From Patiria miniata (lineage: Eukaryota; Echinodermata; Asteroidea; Valvatida; Asterinidae): a stretch of DNA of 64,000 nucleotides. The notes below the pieces were generated by a model that was not told where the DNA came from, made no database searches, and saw only the letters and a program-made list of their open reading frames with translations. Shown piece by piece: positions 52,801-55,935 of the stretch. The DNA is taken from positions 14,450,898 to 14,514,897 of the forward strand of contig NW_024037076.1 of NCBI RefSeq assembly GCF_015706575.1, in the 5' to 3' direction. Position numbers and translations under genes: made by a program. Position 1 is the first letter of the stretch. Every line of letters starts with the position of its first letter.

Positions 52801-55433
52801 CCCATGCTTGGAATCACTTGGACCATCGGTGTCATCACTCACATCCACACTATCTTTGAGTACATCTTTGTTATCATGAACAGCTTTCAGGTATAATCAT
52901 CATTCTTTTAAAGCGTTTCAAAACTTACACTGTCATCATCATAGCATTTTGCCAAAGAACAAAATGACTCAACTGCTTTTGTGGTATTCCGTTGTTAGGA
53001 ACTGGGTAAAAAGAACACAACTTTGCTTAAGTGGATCAAGTTTTCCATCTCTGCCTTGATTCCACTGATTTTCCCTAGAAATCAGTGAGGGGCTTTCTCC
53101 TCTCTTTTATTAATTGATAATTTATGCAATGATTTCACACTCTCTGTTTCTTCAAGCTCAGTCCAAGCTACAGTGTCTGTGTACTGTTGATTACAAATAG
53201 AATTAACTTAAATCACTTTATACCGCAACAATAGCTTTTAAGGACATCATTATGTCAATCACTAAGCCAAAGGAGGGTAATTTGGTGGTTTGTTAATTGC
53301 AATTGCCCATGTCGAGACGGTATTTAATGTACTAGAACACTGGTAAACGTTCACAACATTCACAACACCAAACATTCACAACACCAAACATTCACAACAC
53401 CAAATGACCAGGATGAATTACTCTCTCTTTCTCCTTTTTTTTAAAAAATATTATTTATTTTTCGCTTCATTTTGACCGCTAGAGGTAATTACCTTTGCAC
53501 AAAACCCATAATTCTTGTAATATACTTTTTGATCAGTTGTTCTTTTGTAGGGGAAAAAGTATCTTTACAAACTAAACCACTGGGCATTTGGCAGTTTATT
53601 TAAAGGTAGGGTAGATCATTTGTAAGTTGTGAAATTTTGTTTGTTTGAAGCAACAAAAGTGCTCAAAATCTTAAGACAGGTGCCTAACAACTAACCTGAT
53701 GAAATATTAGCTTGGAGAATGTTGTATATTCCGAGAAACAATATTCTGGGATCTCAATTTCATTTCAAAACTTGCAGAGTGATGTTTTGAATTGGGCTCG
53801 AAATCAGTATCTAGGACACGTTCTCATTCAGCTGATGGTAAATACGCGATGTTATGCACAGAACCTACGAATAATAGCAACCACACAGGCGTTTCTGTCA
53901 GAAAGAATAATTTCATAGTGAGTTTTTTGCCATTGCTATGTTTTTAAGCGTTTCAACAATAATTTCATCAAACACTTTTTGGGTAGCTGCAAATGATCTA
54001 CTTCACCTTTAAGGATATTTTGCAACAGTTTGTTAGGTTTATTAAATTTCCTGAACAGTCTTTTTTTTTTGGTAACTATATATTTCCTTAAATGTTGTTA
54101 TTTTACTGCATACAATTTACTGCTTAATGAATAAATCACTGCCTCTATCTTAAGAGGAGTTTGCTTCCTTTGTATTTTTCAGGGCTTGTGGTTAGTGATC
54201 GTGTGTTGTCTTTTGAATGGGGAAGTGCGCCACGCCTTCCACCTGTCCATCAAGAAGCAGCTGGGCAAATACACAGGGACTGTGGATGTGACATCCAGCA
54301 CAAGCAATACGGTAATAGTGCAATATCTTCACCCTTTAAATACAACTGTGCTCATGCAAGATGGTCTATTAACAAAACAGGCCGGAATAAACAAGTGCAG
54401 CATTTACGGATCTGGAAGTGTGTGGAATCACCATGTGGAGTATAATTACTATCTAAAGACAGGTGGCTCTGAGATGAACCATGTGCATTTCATAGGCGTA
54501 GCCGGGGGGGGGGGGGGGGGGGGGGGGGGTATTTACCCCAAATATTTTGTAAAGACTGCCTTTTTCCATGCAAATGCCCTTTTTTTACGGGCTTACCCCC
54601 CCCCCCTGTAATAATTTGTAAAGAGTGCCCTTTTTTTTAAGAAGTGCCCTTTTTTCCTGAACAAGTGCCCTTTTTTGAAAAGAAGTGTTGCCCTTTTTTG
54701 TGGCATCTGCCGTTTTGGGTGCCTTTTTCTGAATTGCGCACCTGTATCGCCCTGAAAAGCACCATGTATTAGCCGTTGGTGTGCATAATCGTCGGTTTTG
54801 AACAACGCCGCCACTGACCTATGATACCTGCCCCCTCCAAGGGCGGATCCAGGGGGGGGGGGCTAAAGGGGGCCATGGCCCCCCCCCCCCCCCCAAAACG
54901 AAACCAATTTTTTTTATTTTTTATGTGACTTCGCAATAAAGGCAGGCAATGAGTACACCACCATCTTTTCCTCAAAAAACATTGGTTAAAGTGGTCAGAA
55001 ATTGCCTCAGATCGCACCACAGAGCATCTAGAATCCAAACAAATTTCGGGGCCCTTAAGCGGGCCCTGAACCCCACGCCGTAAGTTTTTGACCCACTTTT
55101 TGGGGGGACCAACATATTTTTGGCCCCCCCAAAAAAATGGTGTTCTGGATCCGCCCTTGGCCCCCTCCCCCCCCCCCCCCCGACCTGTTTAGACTGAAAA
55201 AGCATCTTCTTTTAAGTTTTGAAGTACATTGTACATGTATTAGCCAATTTTGCTCAGACCGATTTATTCACACTTTGACCATTCAGATCATTTTGGCCTG
55301 GCTCTGGCTGAATTAGTTTGAAAGGTTAACATGTTGCATATTGGCTTCATCTCTACAGGACAAGAAGTCATCCAGCACAGCACATGGGCGAATTACAAAG
55401 GGGAAAGGATCCAGTTTGACGGATGTGGATTAG
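9442..55433 (+). CDS. Adhesion G protein-coupled receptor, whole gene model (22 coding exons)
   Basis: The joined exons encode about 863 residues. Residues 1-23 are a signal peptide. Residues 24-~330 are an ectodomain of no recognised fold. Residues ~330-545 are GAIN-like and end in a GPS (C491-x2-W494, W509-G-C511, C532-x-C534, N535-H-T-T). Residues ~571-808 hold seven membrane segments. Residues ~809-863 form a short cytoplasmic tail. In this family GPS self-cleavage (here predicted between T537 and T538) leaves a tethered agonist, TNYAILM, that activates the 7TM part at the plasma membrane. C633 and C705 should form the TM3-ECL2 disulfide. All splice junctions are GT-AG and all phases agree. 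The subfamily is not assigned. Exon 14 candidate (34409-34501) is optional. ATG 9442 and ATG 9445 are adjacent; either could start. Confidence 0.88.
9481..11516 (+). other. Intron 1, 5' part: nothing recognised
   Basis: AT-rich intron sequence with no exon-like frame or repeat structure that I could support. Confidence 0.4.
11517..11660. mobile_element. Palindromic MITE in intron 1
   Basis: The ends GTGCTTGGCC and GGCCAAGCAC are inverted. The arms pair over most of their ~60 bases, for example TTAAGACC against GGTCTTAA and GGATGCTGA against TCAGCATCC. Non-coding. Confidence 0.65.
12091..12566 (-). mobile_element. TTAA-bounded MITE with CCAACGCTGGTCGG palindrome (copy 1)
   Basis: It begins TTAAAGGGAAGATACA and ends TGTACATTCCCTTTAA. 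The inner palindrome around 12245-12272 pairs CCAACGCTGGTCGG with an inverted half carrying one change. It is homologous, in reverse, to 21142-21667 and 48934-49463. TTAA at both tips suggests a piggyBac or Kolobok relative; that assignment is inference. Confidence 0.8.
13173..13300. repeat. GCGCCCCC/poly-C repeat family copy
   Basis: It opens GAACAGCGCCCCCATT, then has a C-tract, then TTTTCGGAGACCAAGTGTCC and TGTCTACATTTC. Related sequences, in either orientation, lie at 25950-26083, 30500-30640, 43478-43600 and 62750-62900. The full element boundary is unclear. Confidence 0.5.
13600..13885. repeat. Array of TCCGA-type motifs in both orientations
   Basis: Phrases such as TAAGTCCGACGCCTCAT, ATAGGTCCGAAGCCTC and their inverses (TTCGGACTTATGGAGGCG) recur every 20-30 bases with variation. 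This resembles the subterminal arrays of the hAT-like elements in this window, but terminal repeats were not found. Confidence 0.6.
14195..14228 (+). CDS. Adhesion GPCR exon 2: 34-nt microexon completing the signal peptide
   Basis: Acceptor TTATTGCAG and donor GTATGT frame 34 bases encoding VFHGILAVSAN plus one base. Phase 0 in and phase 1 out match exon 1 and exon 3. Joined to exon 1 it gives a hydrophobic leader with a likely signal-peptidase site after VSA. The identification rests on this double fit. Confidence 0.75.
14565..15088. mobile_element. Inverted-repeat element with CAACCTCGTCCC ends
   Basis: It starts CAACCTCGTCCCTAG and ends CTGGGGACGAGGTTG. A partial inverted relative, including the TTCCTGTATCCTG/CAGGATACAGGAA block, lies at about 63600-63723. 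No target duplication is clear. Confidence 0.6.
15089..16830 (+). other. Intron 2, middle part: nothing recognised
   Basis: Non-coding AT-rich sequence. Short open frames show no exon signals or family motifs. Confidence 0.4.
16868..17151. mobile_element. hAT-type MITE, GGGCGGATCC family (copy 2), internally rearranged
   Basis: The ends are CAAGGGCGGATCC and GGATCCGCCCTTG with the exact 8-bp duplication TTTATAAA (16860-16867 and 17152-17159). Unlike the other copies, the 5' inner part is replaced by an inverted copy (16928-16976) of the element's own left tip plus ~35 bp of genomic left flank (16831-16867). Normal element sequence resumes at GGTTAAAGTGGTCAG. Confidence 0.9.
17152..19052 (+). 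other. Intron 2, 3' part
   Basis: Apart from the MITE at 17728-17861 I see no recognisable structure here. No additional coding exon fits the phase. Confidence 0.4.
17728..17861. mobile_element. Short MITE, ACACTCAACC family (copy 1)
   Basis: It begins ACACTCAACCAAAAAG and ends CTTTTGGTTGAGTGT-like sequence with TA on each side. It matches the two outer parts of the ~390-bp copy at 31455-31845, with the middle deleted. TA flanks suggest a Tc1/mariner derivative. Confidence 0.7.
19053..19158 (+). CDS. Adhesion GPCR exon 3: N-terminal ectodomain
   Basis: Acceptor TTGACCTCAG and donor GTGAGT bound 106 bases. In the only open frame it reads DEAEMNQV...LYPGIKW, entering in phase 1 and leaving in phase 2. 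This is the first part of the mature receptor. No known domain is recognised. Confidence 0.85.
19379..19772. mobile_element. hAT-type MITE, GGCGTAGCCAGG family
   Basis: It begins CATAGGCGTAGCCAGG with a G-run and ends GCATACGCAACTG. The exact 8-bp duplication GCTGTAAG flanks it (19371-19378 and 19773-19780). The interior is rich in AAGTGCCCTTTTT motifs. Related copies are at 54491-54830 and, inverted, 62883-63135. It lies in intron 3. Confidence 0.85.
19869..20112 (+). CDS. Adhesion GPCR exon 4: ectodomain
   Basis: It starts after TATTCAG, completes the split Trp codon from exon 3 and encodes FRVNLQDTPG...LLCSLSHYE, ending GAG before GTATGG. It has an N-glycosylation sequon (NHT). The 82 residues match no domain I recognise. 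The open frame runs on into the intron, but the donor and the exon 5 phase set the end. Confidence 0.88.
20113..21141 (+). other. Intron 4, 5' part
   Basis: The segment around 20670-21070 contains repeated TGACGTCA-like and ATGATGTCATCATG motifs, probably an old repeat. No further exon is supported. Confidence 0.4.
21142..21667 (+). mobile_element. TTAA-bounded MITE with CCAACGCTGATCGG palindrome (copy 2)
   Basis: Ends TTAAAGGGAATATACATCAT and TTTGCAAATGTTGTATTTTC..CCTTTAA are inverted. It is homologous throughout to 48934-49463 and, reversed, to 12091-12566. The central palindrome lies at about 21476-21503. It lies in intron 4. Confidence 0.8.
22207..22366 (+). CDS. Adhesion GPCR exon 5: ectodomain
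   Basis: Acceptor TTACAACAG. It encodes VQVNGYDKF...LLPAPTSS plus one base. Two donors lie five bases apart: GTGAGG at 22367 and GTACGT at 22372. Only the first gives phase 1, which the next exon (CVILQFEF) needs, so I end the exon at 22366. Use of the second would shift the frame and reach a stop at about 22855. Confidence 0.82.
22783..22907 (+). CDS. Adhesion GPCR exon 6: ectodomain
   Basis: Acceptor TCTAAAG and donor GTGAGT. Entered in phase 1 (A+GC makes Ser), it encodes CVILQFEFHD...ICMKYEPSLK and leaves in phase 0. It has an NHS sequon. The alternative frame is open only to a TAA near 22855. Confidence 0.8.
23146..23385 (+). CDS. Adhesion GPCR exon 7: ectodomain
   Basis: Exactly 80 codons between CCTGTAG and GTAGGG, phase 0 at both ends. 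It reads VTTKCSQPVQ... with four cysteines in the first ~40 residues, a Ser/Thr-rich stretch, then a helical EEMAEQFCCLEGLIKNIDDR segment leading toward the GAIN region. Confidence 0.88.
23518..23864. mobile_element. Inverted-repeat MITE, CTATGAACATC family (copy 1)
   Basis: It begins CTATGAACATCTGATCCC and ends GGGATGAAGATGTTCATAG. The inner arms also pair. A second copy in the opposite orientation is at 51579-51915. It lies in intron 7. Confidence 0.75.
24058..24126 (+). CDS. Adhesion GPCR exon 8: ectodomain/GAIN start
   Basis: 23 codons between a long pyrimidine tract ending TTTCAG and GTGCGA, phase 0 at both ends, reading LAAEINTQLFAWDGNASWSH plus VNE. It has an NAS sequon. The donor is weak (GTGCGA), but exons on both sides need phase 0. 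Confidence 0.75.
24271..25167. mobile_element. Inverted-repeat element in intron 8
   Basis: The ends TACCTTTGGTTCAGGTCAC and GTGACCCGAACCAAAGGTA are inverted with one change. TA is at both tips. The ~900-bp interior has no convincing gene. The short open frames on the minus strand at 24408-25160 lack exon signals. Confidence 0.6.
25644..25755 (+). CDS. Adhesion GPCR exon 9: GAIN region
   Basis: Acceptor CTTTACAG and donor GTGAGT. It encodes ISPSGPLSLTDRLDDIAQVL...EAETPTI plus one base. The amphipathic helical character is that of the GAIN A subdomain. Phase 0 in, phase 1 out. Confidence 0.85.
25950..26083. repeat. GCGCCCCC-family repeat copy
   Basis: GGCGCTAAATTTCATCCGTG at the left and GGTGCTGTTCAAAACC at the right bracket a G-rich core with CCTCTGTAAAAT. 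It is related to 13173, 43478 and 62750. Confidence 0.45.
26112..26282. mobile_element. Palindromic MITE, CACTCAATATTTG family
   Basis: ACAAATATTGAGTGGCT at the left and AGCCACTCAATATTTGT at the right are exact inverses. The inner arms pair (GGGAGGAATAT/ATATTCCTCCC; TTTCACGAGGCGAAGCC folds near the centre). Non-coding, in intron 9. Confidence 0.75.
26616..26828. mobile_element. hAT-type MITE, GGGCGGATCC family (copy 3, inverted)
   Basis: Ends CAAAGGCGGATCC and GGATCCGCCCTTG with the exact 8-bp duplication TGAGTTCC (26608-26615 and 26829-26836). The interior runs in reverse relative to copy 1 (TCTGAGGCAATTTCTGACCAC). It lies in intron 9. Confidence 0.9.
27343..27468 (+). CDS. Adhesion GPCR exon 10: GAIN region
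   Basis: Acceptor TTTGTGAGCAG and donor GTAAGC. Entered in phase 1 (A+GT makes Ser), it reads CSLESNTLGA...DLTEVGFN and leaves in phase 1. Beta-strand-like sequence as expected for GAIN B. Confidence 0.85.
27549..28171. mobile_element. Mariner-like non-autonomous element, CAGGGTGG ends
   Basis: The ends CAGGGTGGTTAAAAAA and TTTTTTAACCACCCTG are inverted, with TA on each side (27547-27548 and 28172-28173). Inner flanks also pair (TTTTCACCTA / TAGGTGAAAA). It is 623 bp with no transposase frame, in intron 10. The TA duplication and CAGGGTG end fit Tc1/mariner. Confidence 0.8.
28494..28675 (+). CDS. Adhesion GPCR exon 11: GAIN B subdomain
   Basis: Acceptor TTTCTGACAG and donor GTGAGT. G+AC makes Asp, then SEIKFSLFGA...VVPVTFSRRLGPIT, ending in phase 0. 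Alternating hydrophobic strands and the NIT sequon are typical of the segment just before a GPS. Confidence 0.88.
28676..29487 (+). other. Intron 11: nothing recognised
   Basis: No repeat or exon beyond the flanking splice sites. Confidence 0.45.
29488..29546 (+). CDS. Adhesion GPCR exon 12: first half of GPS motif
   Basis: Acceptor TTTCCCTTTAG and donor GTAAGT. It encodes EHNSSESRAPVCVFWNVHL plus two bases. C491 and W494 form the CVFW signature that opens the GPS; an NSS sequon precedes it. Confidence 0.92.
29665..29866. mobile_element. hAT-type MITE, GGCGTAGCCAGG family
   Basis: It begins CAGAGGCGTAGCCAGG and ends CCGTGGCTACGCCACTG. The exact 8-bp duplication CATAGGTC flanks it (29657-29664 and 29867-29874). 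The interior is mostly G-rich tracts. It inserted into the left tip of the DR1-bearing MITE that follows. Confidence 0.9.
29870..30022. mobile_element. Short MITE whose ends are perfect DR1 motifs
   Basis: AGGTCAAAGGTCATTTGGG at the left (29870-29888) and its exact inverse ending at 30022 form the terminal repeats. Each end holds AGGTCAAAGGTCA, the ideal DR1 half-site pair bound by RXR/PPAR/HNF4-type nuclear receptors. The adjacent hAT element duplicated part of the left tip. It lies in intron 12, close to the GPS exons. Confidence 0.75.
30298..30657. mobile_element. hAT-type MITE in intron 12
   Basis: It begins CAGTGGCATATCAATGGGG and ends GCTGGATACGCTACTG. The exact 8-bp duplication TTTGTGTT flanks it (30290-30297 and 30658-30665). 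The inner part (30500-30640) is related to the GCGCCCCC family. Confidence 0.88.
30807..30975 (+). CDS. Adhesion GPCR exon 13: GPS core and tethered agonist
   Basis: Acceptor CCCTGTACAAG and donor GTATGG. It encodes GHVAGGWSTWGCSRI...DYVTCYCNHTTNYAILM plus RIVPLENKPAK and ends in phase 0. W509-G-C511, C532-x-C534 and N-H-T-T are the GPS core; self-cleavage is expected between T537 and T538. The residues after the cut match the family's activating peptide (TxFAVLM-like). Confidence 0.95.
31277..31425 (+). repeat. Interspersed repeat, partner of 4290-4432
   Basis: It shares TACTTCTCATGAATG and GTACAAAGTCTTGTGTGG with the copy near 4.3 kb, in the same orientation. It lies at the start of intron 13. 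Confidence 0.65.
31455..31845. mobile_element. MITE, ACACTCAACC family (longer copy)
   Basis: Ends ACACTCAACCCAAAAAG and TTTTGGTTGAGTGT are inverted and bordered by TA. Arms of ~120 bases pair, including TAGCAATCCAGCCATA/TATGGCTGGATTGCTA. The 17728 element is a deleted version. Confidence 0.75.
32095..33664. repeat. 48-bp minisatellite, about 33 copies
   Basis: Head-to-tail units of 48 bp begin TACTTGAGTGAAGTCTTTGT and contain GTGGGATGTTCATGTACATG. The array is nearly homogeneous. Most variation is one site (ACGTGG or ACATGG, the latter at both ends and once inside), two TGCATGGG units 720 bp apart (about 32.80 and 33.52 kb), one TATTTGAG unit and one unit lacking TAC near 32335. As 48 is a multiple of three, both strands show long open frames of a 16-residue repeat; these are by-products. 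It lies in intron 13. Confidence 0.95.
33810..34262 (+). mobile_element. SINE split by a hAT MITE
   Basis: A B-box-like GGGTTTGAACCCTGC (33839 region) is followed, after the inserted 186-bp element, by CCCTTGGGCAAGACACTTAA, a CCAGCCAGGAGTATGAATGG block, and a tail of TTATTATTATT. This layout is that of tRNA-derived SINEs with a conserved body. The family name is not certain. Confidence 0.65.
33874..34059. mobile_element. hAT-type MITE nested in a SINE
   Basis: It begins CATGGGCGTCGCGAGG and ends CCTGGCGACGCCCATG. The exact 8-bp duplication GTTTGTGC flanks it (33866-33873 and 34060-34067). Removing it restores the SINE. Confidence 0.9.
34409..34501 (+). CDS. Candidate cassette exon of the adhesion GPCR (GPS-TM1 linker)
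   Basis: A strong acceptor (T-rich tract, CGATTTAG) and a donor GTGATT bound exactly 93 bases, open in phase 0 at both ends: EVLITSPSIRTLVINSTVVE then IKQVFNQSTSK. Exon 13 ends and exon 15 begins in phase 0, so inclusion or skipping keeps the frame. It would add 31 residues with two N-glycosylation sequons (NST, NQS) between tethered agonist and TM1. The donor is not ideal. Without RNA evidence it may be an unused pseudo-exon. Confidence 0.5.
34502..35048 (+). other. Intron sequence, nothing recognised
   Basis: No exon or repeat structure seen. Confidence 0.4.
35049..35740. mobile_element. Inverted-repeat element with AATGCATTT subterminal motifs
   Basis: AGCAGAATTAGAGTAAAGAA at the left is matched by TTTTTTACTCTAATTCTGCT at the right; ~60-base arms pair. 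Inside both arms short phrases (GAATGCATTTC, CGAACATCTTT, GAAATTTTACA) recur with variation. No target duplication identified. Confidence 0.65.
36645..37659. mobile_element. hAT-like non-autonomous element with ACTCG arrays
   Basis: The left end CAGAGTTGTTATGACTCGAG and the right end AGTGACTCATTACAACTCTG are inverted. The exact 8-bp duplication CTACACAT flanks it (36637-36644 and 37660-37667). Arrays of GACTCGACTCGAGTC lie inside both ends (36658-36845 and 37483-37635). A SINE-derived insertion (37022-37364) sits in the middle. No transposase. CAGAG fits the hAT YARNG consensus. Confidence 0.92.
37022..37364 (-). mobile_element. tRNA-derived SINE insertion, minus strand, with partial fold-back
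   Basis: The 12-bp direct repeat AGATTTTTCGCT flanks it (37010-37021 and 37365-37376). On the minus strand 37190-37100 reads a tRNA-like head (CTCGGTGGTCGAGTGGTAAG, B box GGTTCGAGTCC), related to the copy at 8735. The part at 37227-37364 is an inverted repeat of its own tail sequence (GATTTATATCACC / GGTGATATAAATC). Confidence 0.75.
38703..40939. mobile_element. hAT-like non-autonomous element with GGTCTC hexamer arrays
   Basis: The left end CAGCGTTGTAGGTCTCGAG and the right end TCTCGACTACAACACTG are inverted. The exact 8-bp duplication CAAAATGT flanks it (38695-38702 and 40940-40947). Arrays of GGTCTC (=GAGACC) lie at 38712-38870 and 40799-40925. The 1.9-kb middle has no convincing transposase. 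Its terminus resembles those of the elements at 1259 and 36645. Confidence 0.92.
41107..41590. repeat. Array of GGTTCAATAGTCC motifs in both orientations
   Basis: Phrases such as GGTTCAATAGTCC, AGTCCGAAGGTTCAATAGTC and, in the right half, inverses such as GGACTATCAAACC, recur irregularly. The switch of orientation near 41390 gives a fold-back layout. It lies in intron 13. Class unknown. Confidence 0.6.
42634..42749 (+). CDS. Adhesion GPCR exon 15: linker and TM1
   Basis: Acceptor GATTGCATACAG and donor GTAAGT. It encodes PTDTVSNVSNKILDV...ALAFFIFF plus two bases. A ~23-residue hydrophobic helix is TM1; the NVS sequon precedes it on the outside. Confidence 0.92.
42750..43170 (+). other. Intron 15, start
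   Basis: Non-coding, with a C-tract near 43005. Nothing else recognised. Confidence 0.4.
43171..43289. repeat. Hairpin with an internal telomere-like (TTAGGG) tract
   Basis: Arms 43171-43211 and 43249-43289 are inverse with one mismatch over 41 bases (GATGTTCCCCGAAATCC core). Between them lie four perfect TTAGGG and one CTAGGG (43209-43238). The phrase GATGTTCCCCAATACC itself repeats in the left arm. Confidence 0.8.
43478..43600. repeat. GCGCCCCC/poly-G repeat family copy
   Basis: GCTTGGCCTCCGTAAAATC, a G-tract of about 28 bases, then GGTACCATCTTTCAATGGGG and GCGCTTTTCAG. It closely resembles 62800-62890. Confidence 0.55.
43601..45212 (+). other. Intron 15, remainder
   Basis: No exon or clear repeat recognised; a short ATTATTATT microsatellite lies near 43696. 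Confidence 0.4.
45213..45321 (+). CDS. Adhesion GPCR exon 16: ICL1 and TM2
   Basis: Acceptor TTCCCTACAG and donor GTGAGA. AA+G makes Lys, then HNTLDTERILIHRNLMGALL and TM2 to LTNEL. The I-H-R-N-L motif is the usual start of TM2 in adhesion GPCRs. Confidence 0.93.
46125..46278 (+). CDS. Adhesion GPCR exon 17: TM3, ICL2, start of TM4
   Basis: Acceptor TGTTACTGTAG; donor GTGAGG after TGG-G. It encodes IPCKIVAVLQHYLYLAVFCW, MLVEGIHLY and YYCIGW. C633 is the conserved TM3 cysteine and WMLVEGIHLY the family's TM3 signature. Confidence 0.95.
46642..47163. mobile_element. TTAA-bounded MITE, second family (copy 1)
   Basis: Ends TTAAAGGTATAGTCCATCAT and ATGATGGACTCTGGCTTTAA are inverted. A strong inner stem pairs TTTCCAACGGTGC with GCACCGTTGGAAA (46970-47005). 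It is homologous to 53600-54012 and sits in intron 17. Confidence 0.75.
47164..48215 (+). other. Intron 17, 3' part
   Basis: GC-richer around 47880-48060. I see no exon or defined repeat apart from a small palindrome at 48014-48052 (AAGTAACCG/CGGTTACTT). Confidence 0.4.
48216..48285 (+). CDS. Adhesion GPCR exon 18: TM4 and start of ECL2
   Basis: Acceptor TTTGTTTGCAG and donor GTAAGT. G+TG makes Val, then LPMVIVAISAGVKWTDYG and PDQ plus two bases. Matches the family's LPxxIVxIS TM4 motif. Confidence 0.93.
48332..49812. mobile_element. Foldback element with CGTACGTACG palindrome arrays
   Basis: The ends TATGGAAGTGTAGATAGGAC and GTCCTATCTACACTTCCATA are inverted; about 60 terminal bases match with one mismatch. 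The exact 6-bp repeat CATTTA lies directly outside (48326-48331 and 49813-49818). Left (48374-48540) and right (49528-49790) arrays of ~21-bp units each carry CGTACGTACG, often inside the palindrome AATTCGTACGTACGAATT. A TTAA MITE (48934-49463) lies in the middle. It is in intron 18, 46 bp after the exon. No transposase. Confidence 0.9.
48934..49463 (+). mobile_element. TTAA-bounded MITE with a perfect 28-bp palindrome (copy 3)
   Basis: Ends TTAAAGTGAATGTACATCAT and GTTGTATTTTCCCTTTAA. The central 49278-49305 is a perfect palindrome with half-site CCAACGCTGGTCGG. It is homologous to 21142-21667, and nested in the CGTACG foldback element. Confidence 0.8.
50185..50668. mobile_element. TTAA-bounded MITE, third family, with a long stem
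   Basis: Ends TTAAAGAGGTTGTGGAATGC and GCATTCCACAACCTCTTTAA are exact inverses. Inside, GTGACGTAATAAACAGGACT (50397 region) pairs with its inverse ending at about 50461 across a ~21-base loop. It lies in intron 18. Confidence 0.82.
51014..51080 (+). CDS. Adhesion GPCR exon 19: ECL2 and TM5
   Basis: Acceptor TTCTTCTCCAG and donor GTAAGA. GT+A makes Val, then CWLNPVNGLIWAFVGPACAI and ML. The C705-W-L motif is the conserved ECL2 cysteine site that pairs with TM3. Confidence 0.95.
51579..51915. mobile_element. Inverted-repeat MITE, CTATGAACATC family (copy 2, reversed)
   Basis: It runs from CATCTTCATCCCTTAAAAAT to GGGATGAAGATGTTCATAG and is the reverse complement of the copy at 23518-23864, sharing CATTGGTTATACATAAC in inverse form. 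It lies in intron 19. Confidence 0.7.
52259..52344 (+). CDS. Adhesion GPCR exon 20: end of TM5 and ICL3
   Basis: Acceptor TTCTTTTGAAG and donor GTAAGT. It encodes VNFVVLALVIKTTVMASKVC, SQDSLTKV plus two bases. N-F-x-x-x-x-x-V-I in TM5 is typical of the family; the basic ICL3 follows. Confidence 0.94.
52770..52890 (+). CDS. Adhesion GPCR exon 21: TM6 and start of TM7
   Basis: Acceptor GTTTTCTTAG and donor GTATAA. AA+G makes Lys, then TGLRSSLVLLPMLGITWTIG and IFEYIFVIMNSFQ. LLPMLGITW is the TM6 signature and the F-x-x-x-N-S-F-Q run the TM7 start of adhesion GPCRs. Ends in phase 0. Confidence 0.95.
52891..53599 (+). other. Intron 21, 5' part
   Basis: A short tandem ACATTCACAACACCAA repeat is at about 53352-53404; nothing else recognised. 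Confidence 0.45.
53600..54012. mobile_element. TTAA-bounded MITE, second family (copy 2)
   Basis: Ends TTAAAGGTAGGGTAGATCAT and ATGATCTACTTCACCTTTAA are inverted. It shares GAAGCAACAAAAGTGCTCAA with 46642-47163. It lies in intron 21. Confidence 0.75.
54183..54311 (+). CDS. Adhesion GPCR exon 22: TM7 and proximal tail
   Basis: Acceptor TATTTTTCAG and donor GTAATA. 43 codons, phase 0 in and out: GLWLVIVCCLLNGEVRHAFH then LSIKKQLGKYTG and a Thr/Ser-rich end. CLLNxEVR is the conserved end of TM7/helix 8 in the family. Confidence 0.95.
54491..54830. mobile_element. GGCGTAGCC-family element (degraded right end)
   Basis: It begins CATAGGCGTAGCCGGGG with a long G-run and shares the AAGTGCCCTTTTT-rich body with 19379-19772. 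The right end and target duplication are unclear. It lies in intron 22 next to the hAT MITE at 54838. Confidence 0.6.
54838..55159. mobile_element. hAT-type MITE, GGGCGGATCC family (copy 4)
   Basis: Ends CAAGGGCGGATCC and GGATCCGCCCTTG with the exact 8-bp duplication GCCCCCTC (54830-54837 and 55160-55167). It is the fullest copy here, in intron 22. Confidence 0.9.
55359..55433 (+). CDS. Adhesion GPCR exon 23: C-terminal tail and stop
   Basis: Acceptor ATCTCTACAG. In phase 0 it encodes DKKSSSTAHGRITKGKGSSL and TDVD before TAG at 55431-55433. A basic, Ser-rich tail suits the cytoplasmic side. Another frame of the same exon is open past this stop to a GTATCG donor at 55459, which is why the exon may continue as 3' UTR or an alternative tail. 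Confidence 0.82.
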   Translation, partial: DKKSSSTAHGRITKGKGSSLTDVD

Positions 55434-55935
55434 ACTTTGACCTATGGGCTCTTAAAGGTATCGGTCTGAAACAGACTTGTGAAGGTGATCGTCATAAGCA
55501 GAGAGTCACAGAAATATGAGTAAATTATGGCAAGGATGGGATAACCCAATTAATGAAATGGATTGATGGACATTAATGGAAACAGTATTTGCAAAAATCC
55601 GGTTTAAATTCTGTGGCCGACATGTGCACACATTAAACTGCTTTCTGTTTAATTAGATCATCCAAGTCACCGTTGTAGCCACACAATCTGCCAGAAACTG
55701 GCCAAGAGCAAAAGGAACGTCACATTTTTGTTTATGAACTACCCAACTGATGTTCAGCGTAGTAAGTTCAACATTTACATATTGAGAAAACTGCATGTTC
55801 ATTATTAGAAATCACATTAAAGATTTCTATAAACCTCAGCATGTCACATGAAACATCTGTTGAACACAAACCTACATGTAGTAAGTGTAAATAGTAACAT
55901 AATGTAAAAGCAATAATTTTGAATTAAATAAAAAA
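55434..55935 (+). other. Probable 3' UTR of the adhesion GPCR gene
   Basis: It runs from the stop codon to a possible poly(A) signal AATAAA at 55927-55932. Splice-like sites (GTATCG at 55459, TTTAATTAG before 55659) suggest the UTR might be spliced. Confidence 0.4.
55927..55932 (+). promoter_or_regulatory. Candidate poly(A) signal
   Basis: First AATAAA after the GPCR stop codon. The AT-rich context makes chance occurrence possible. Confidence 0.35.
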
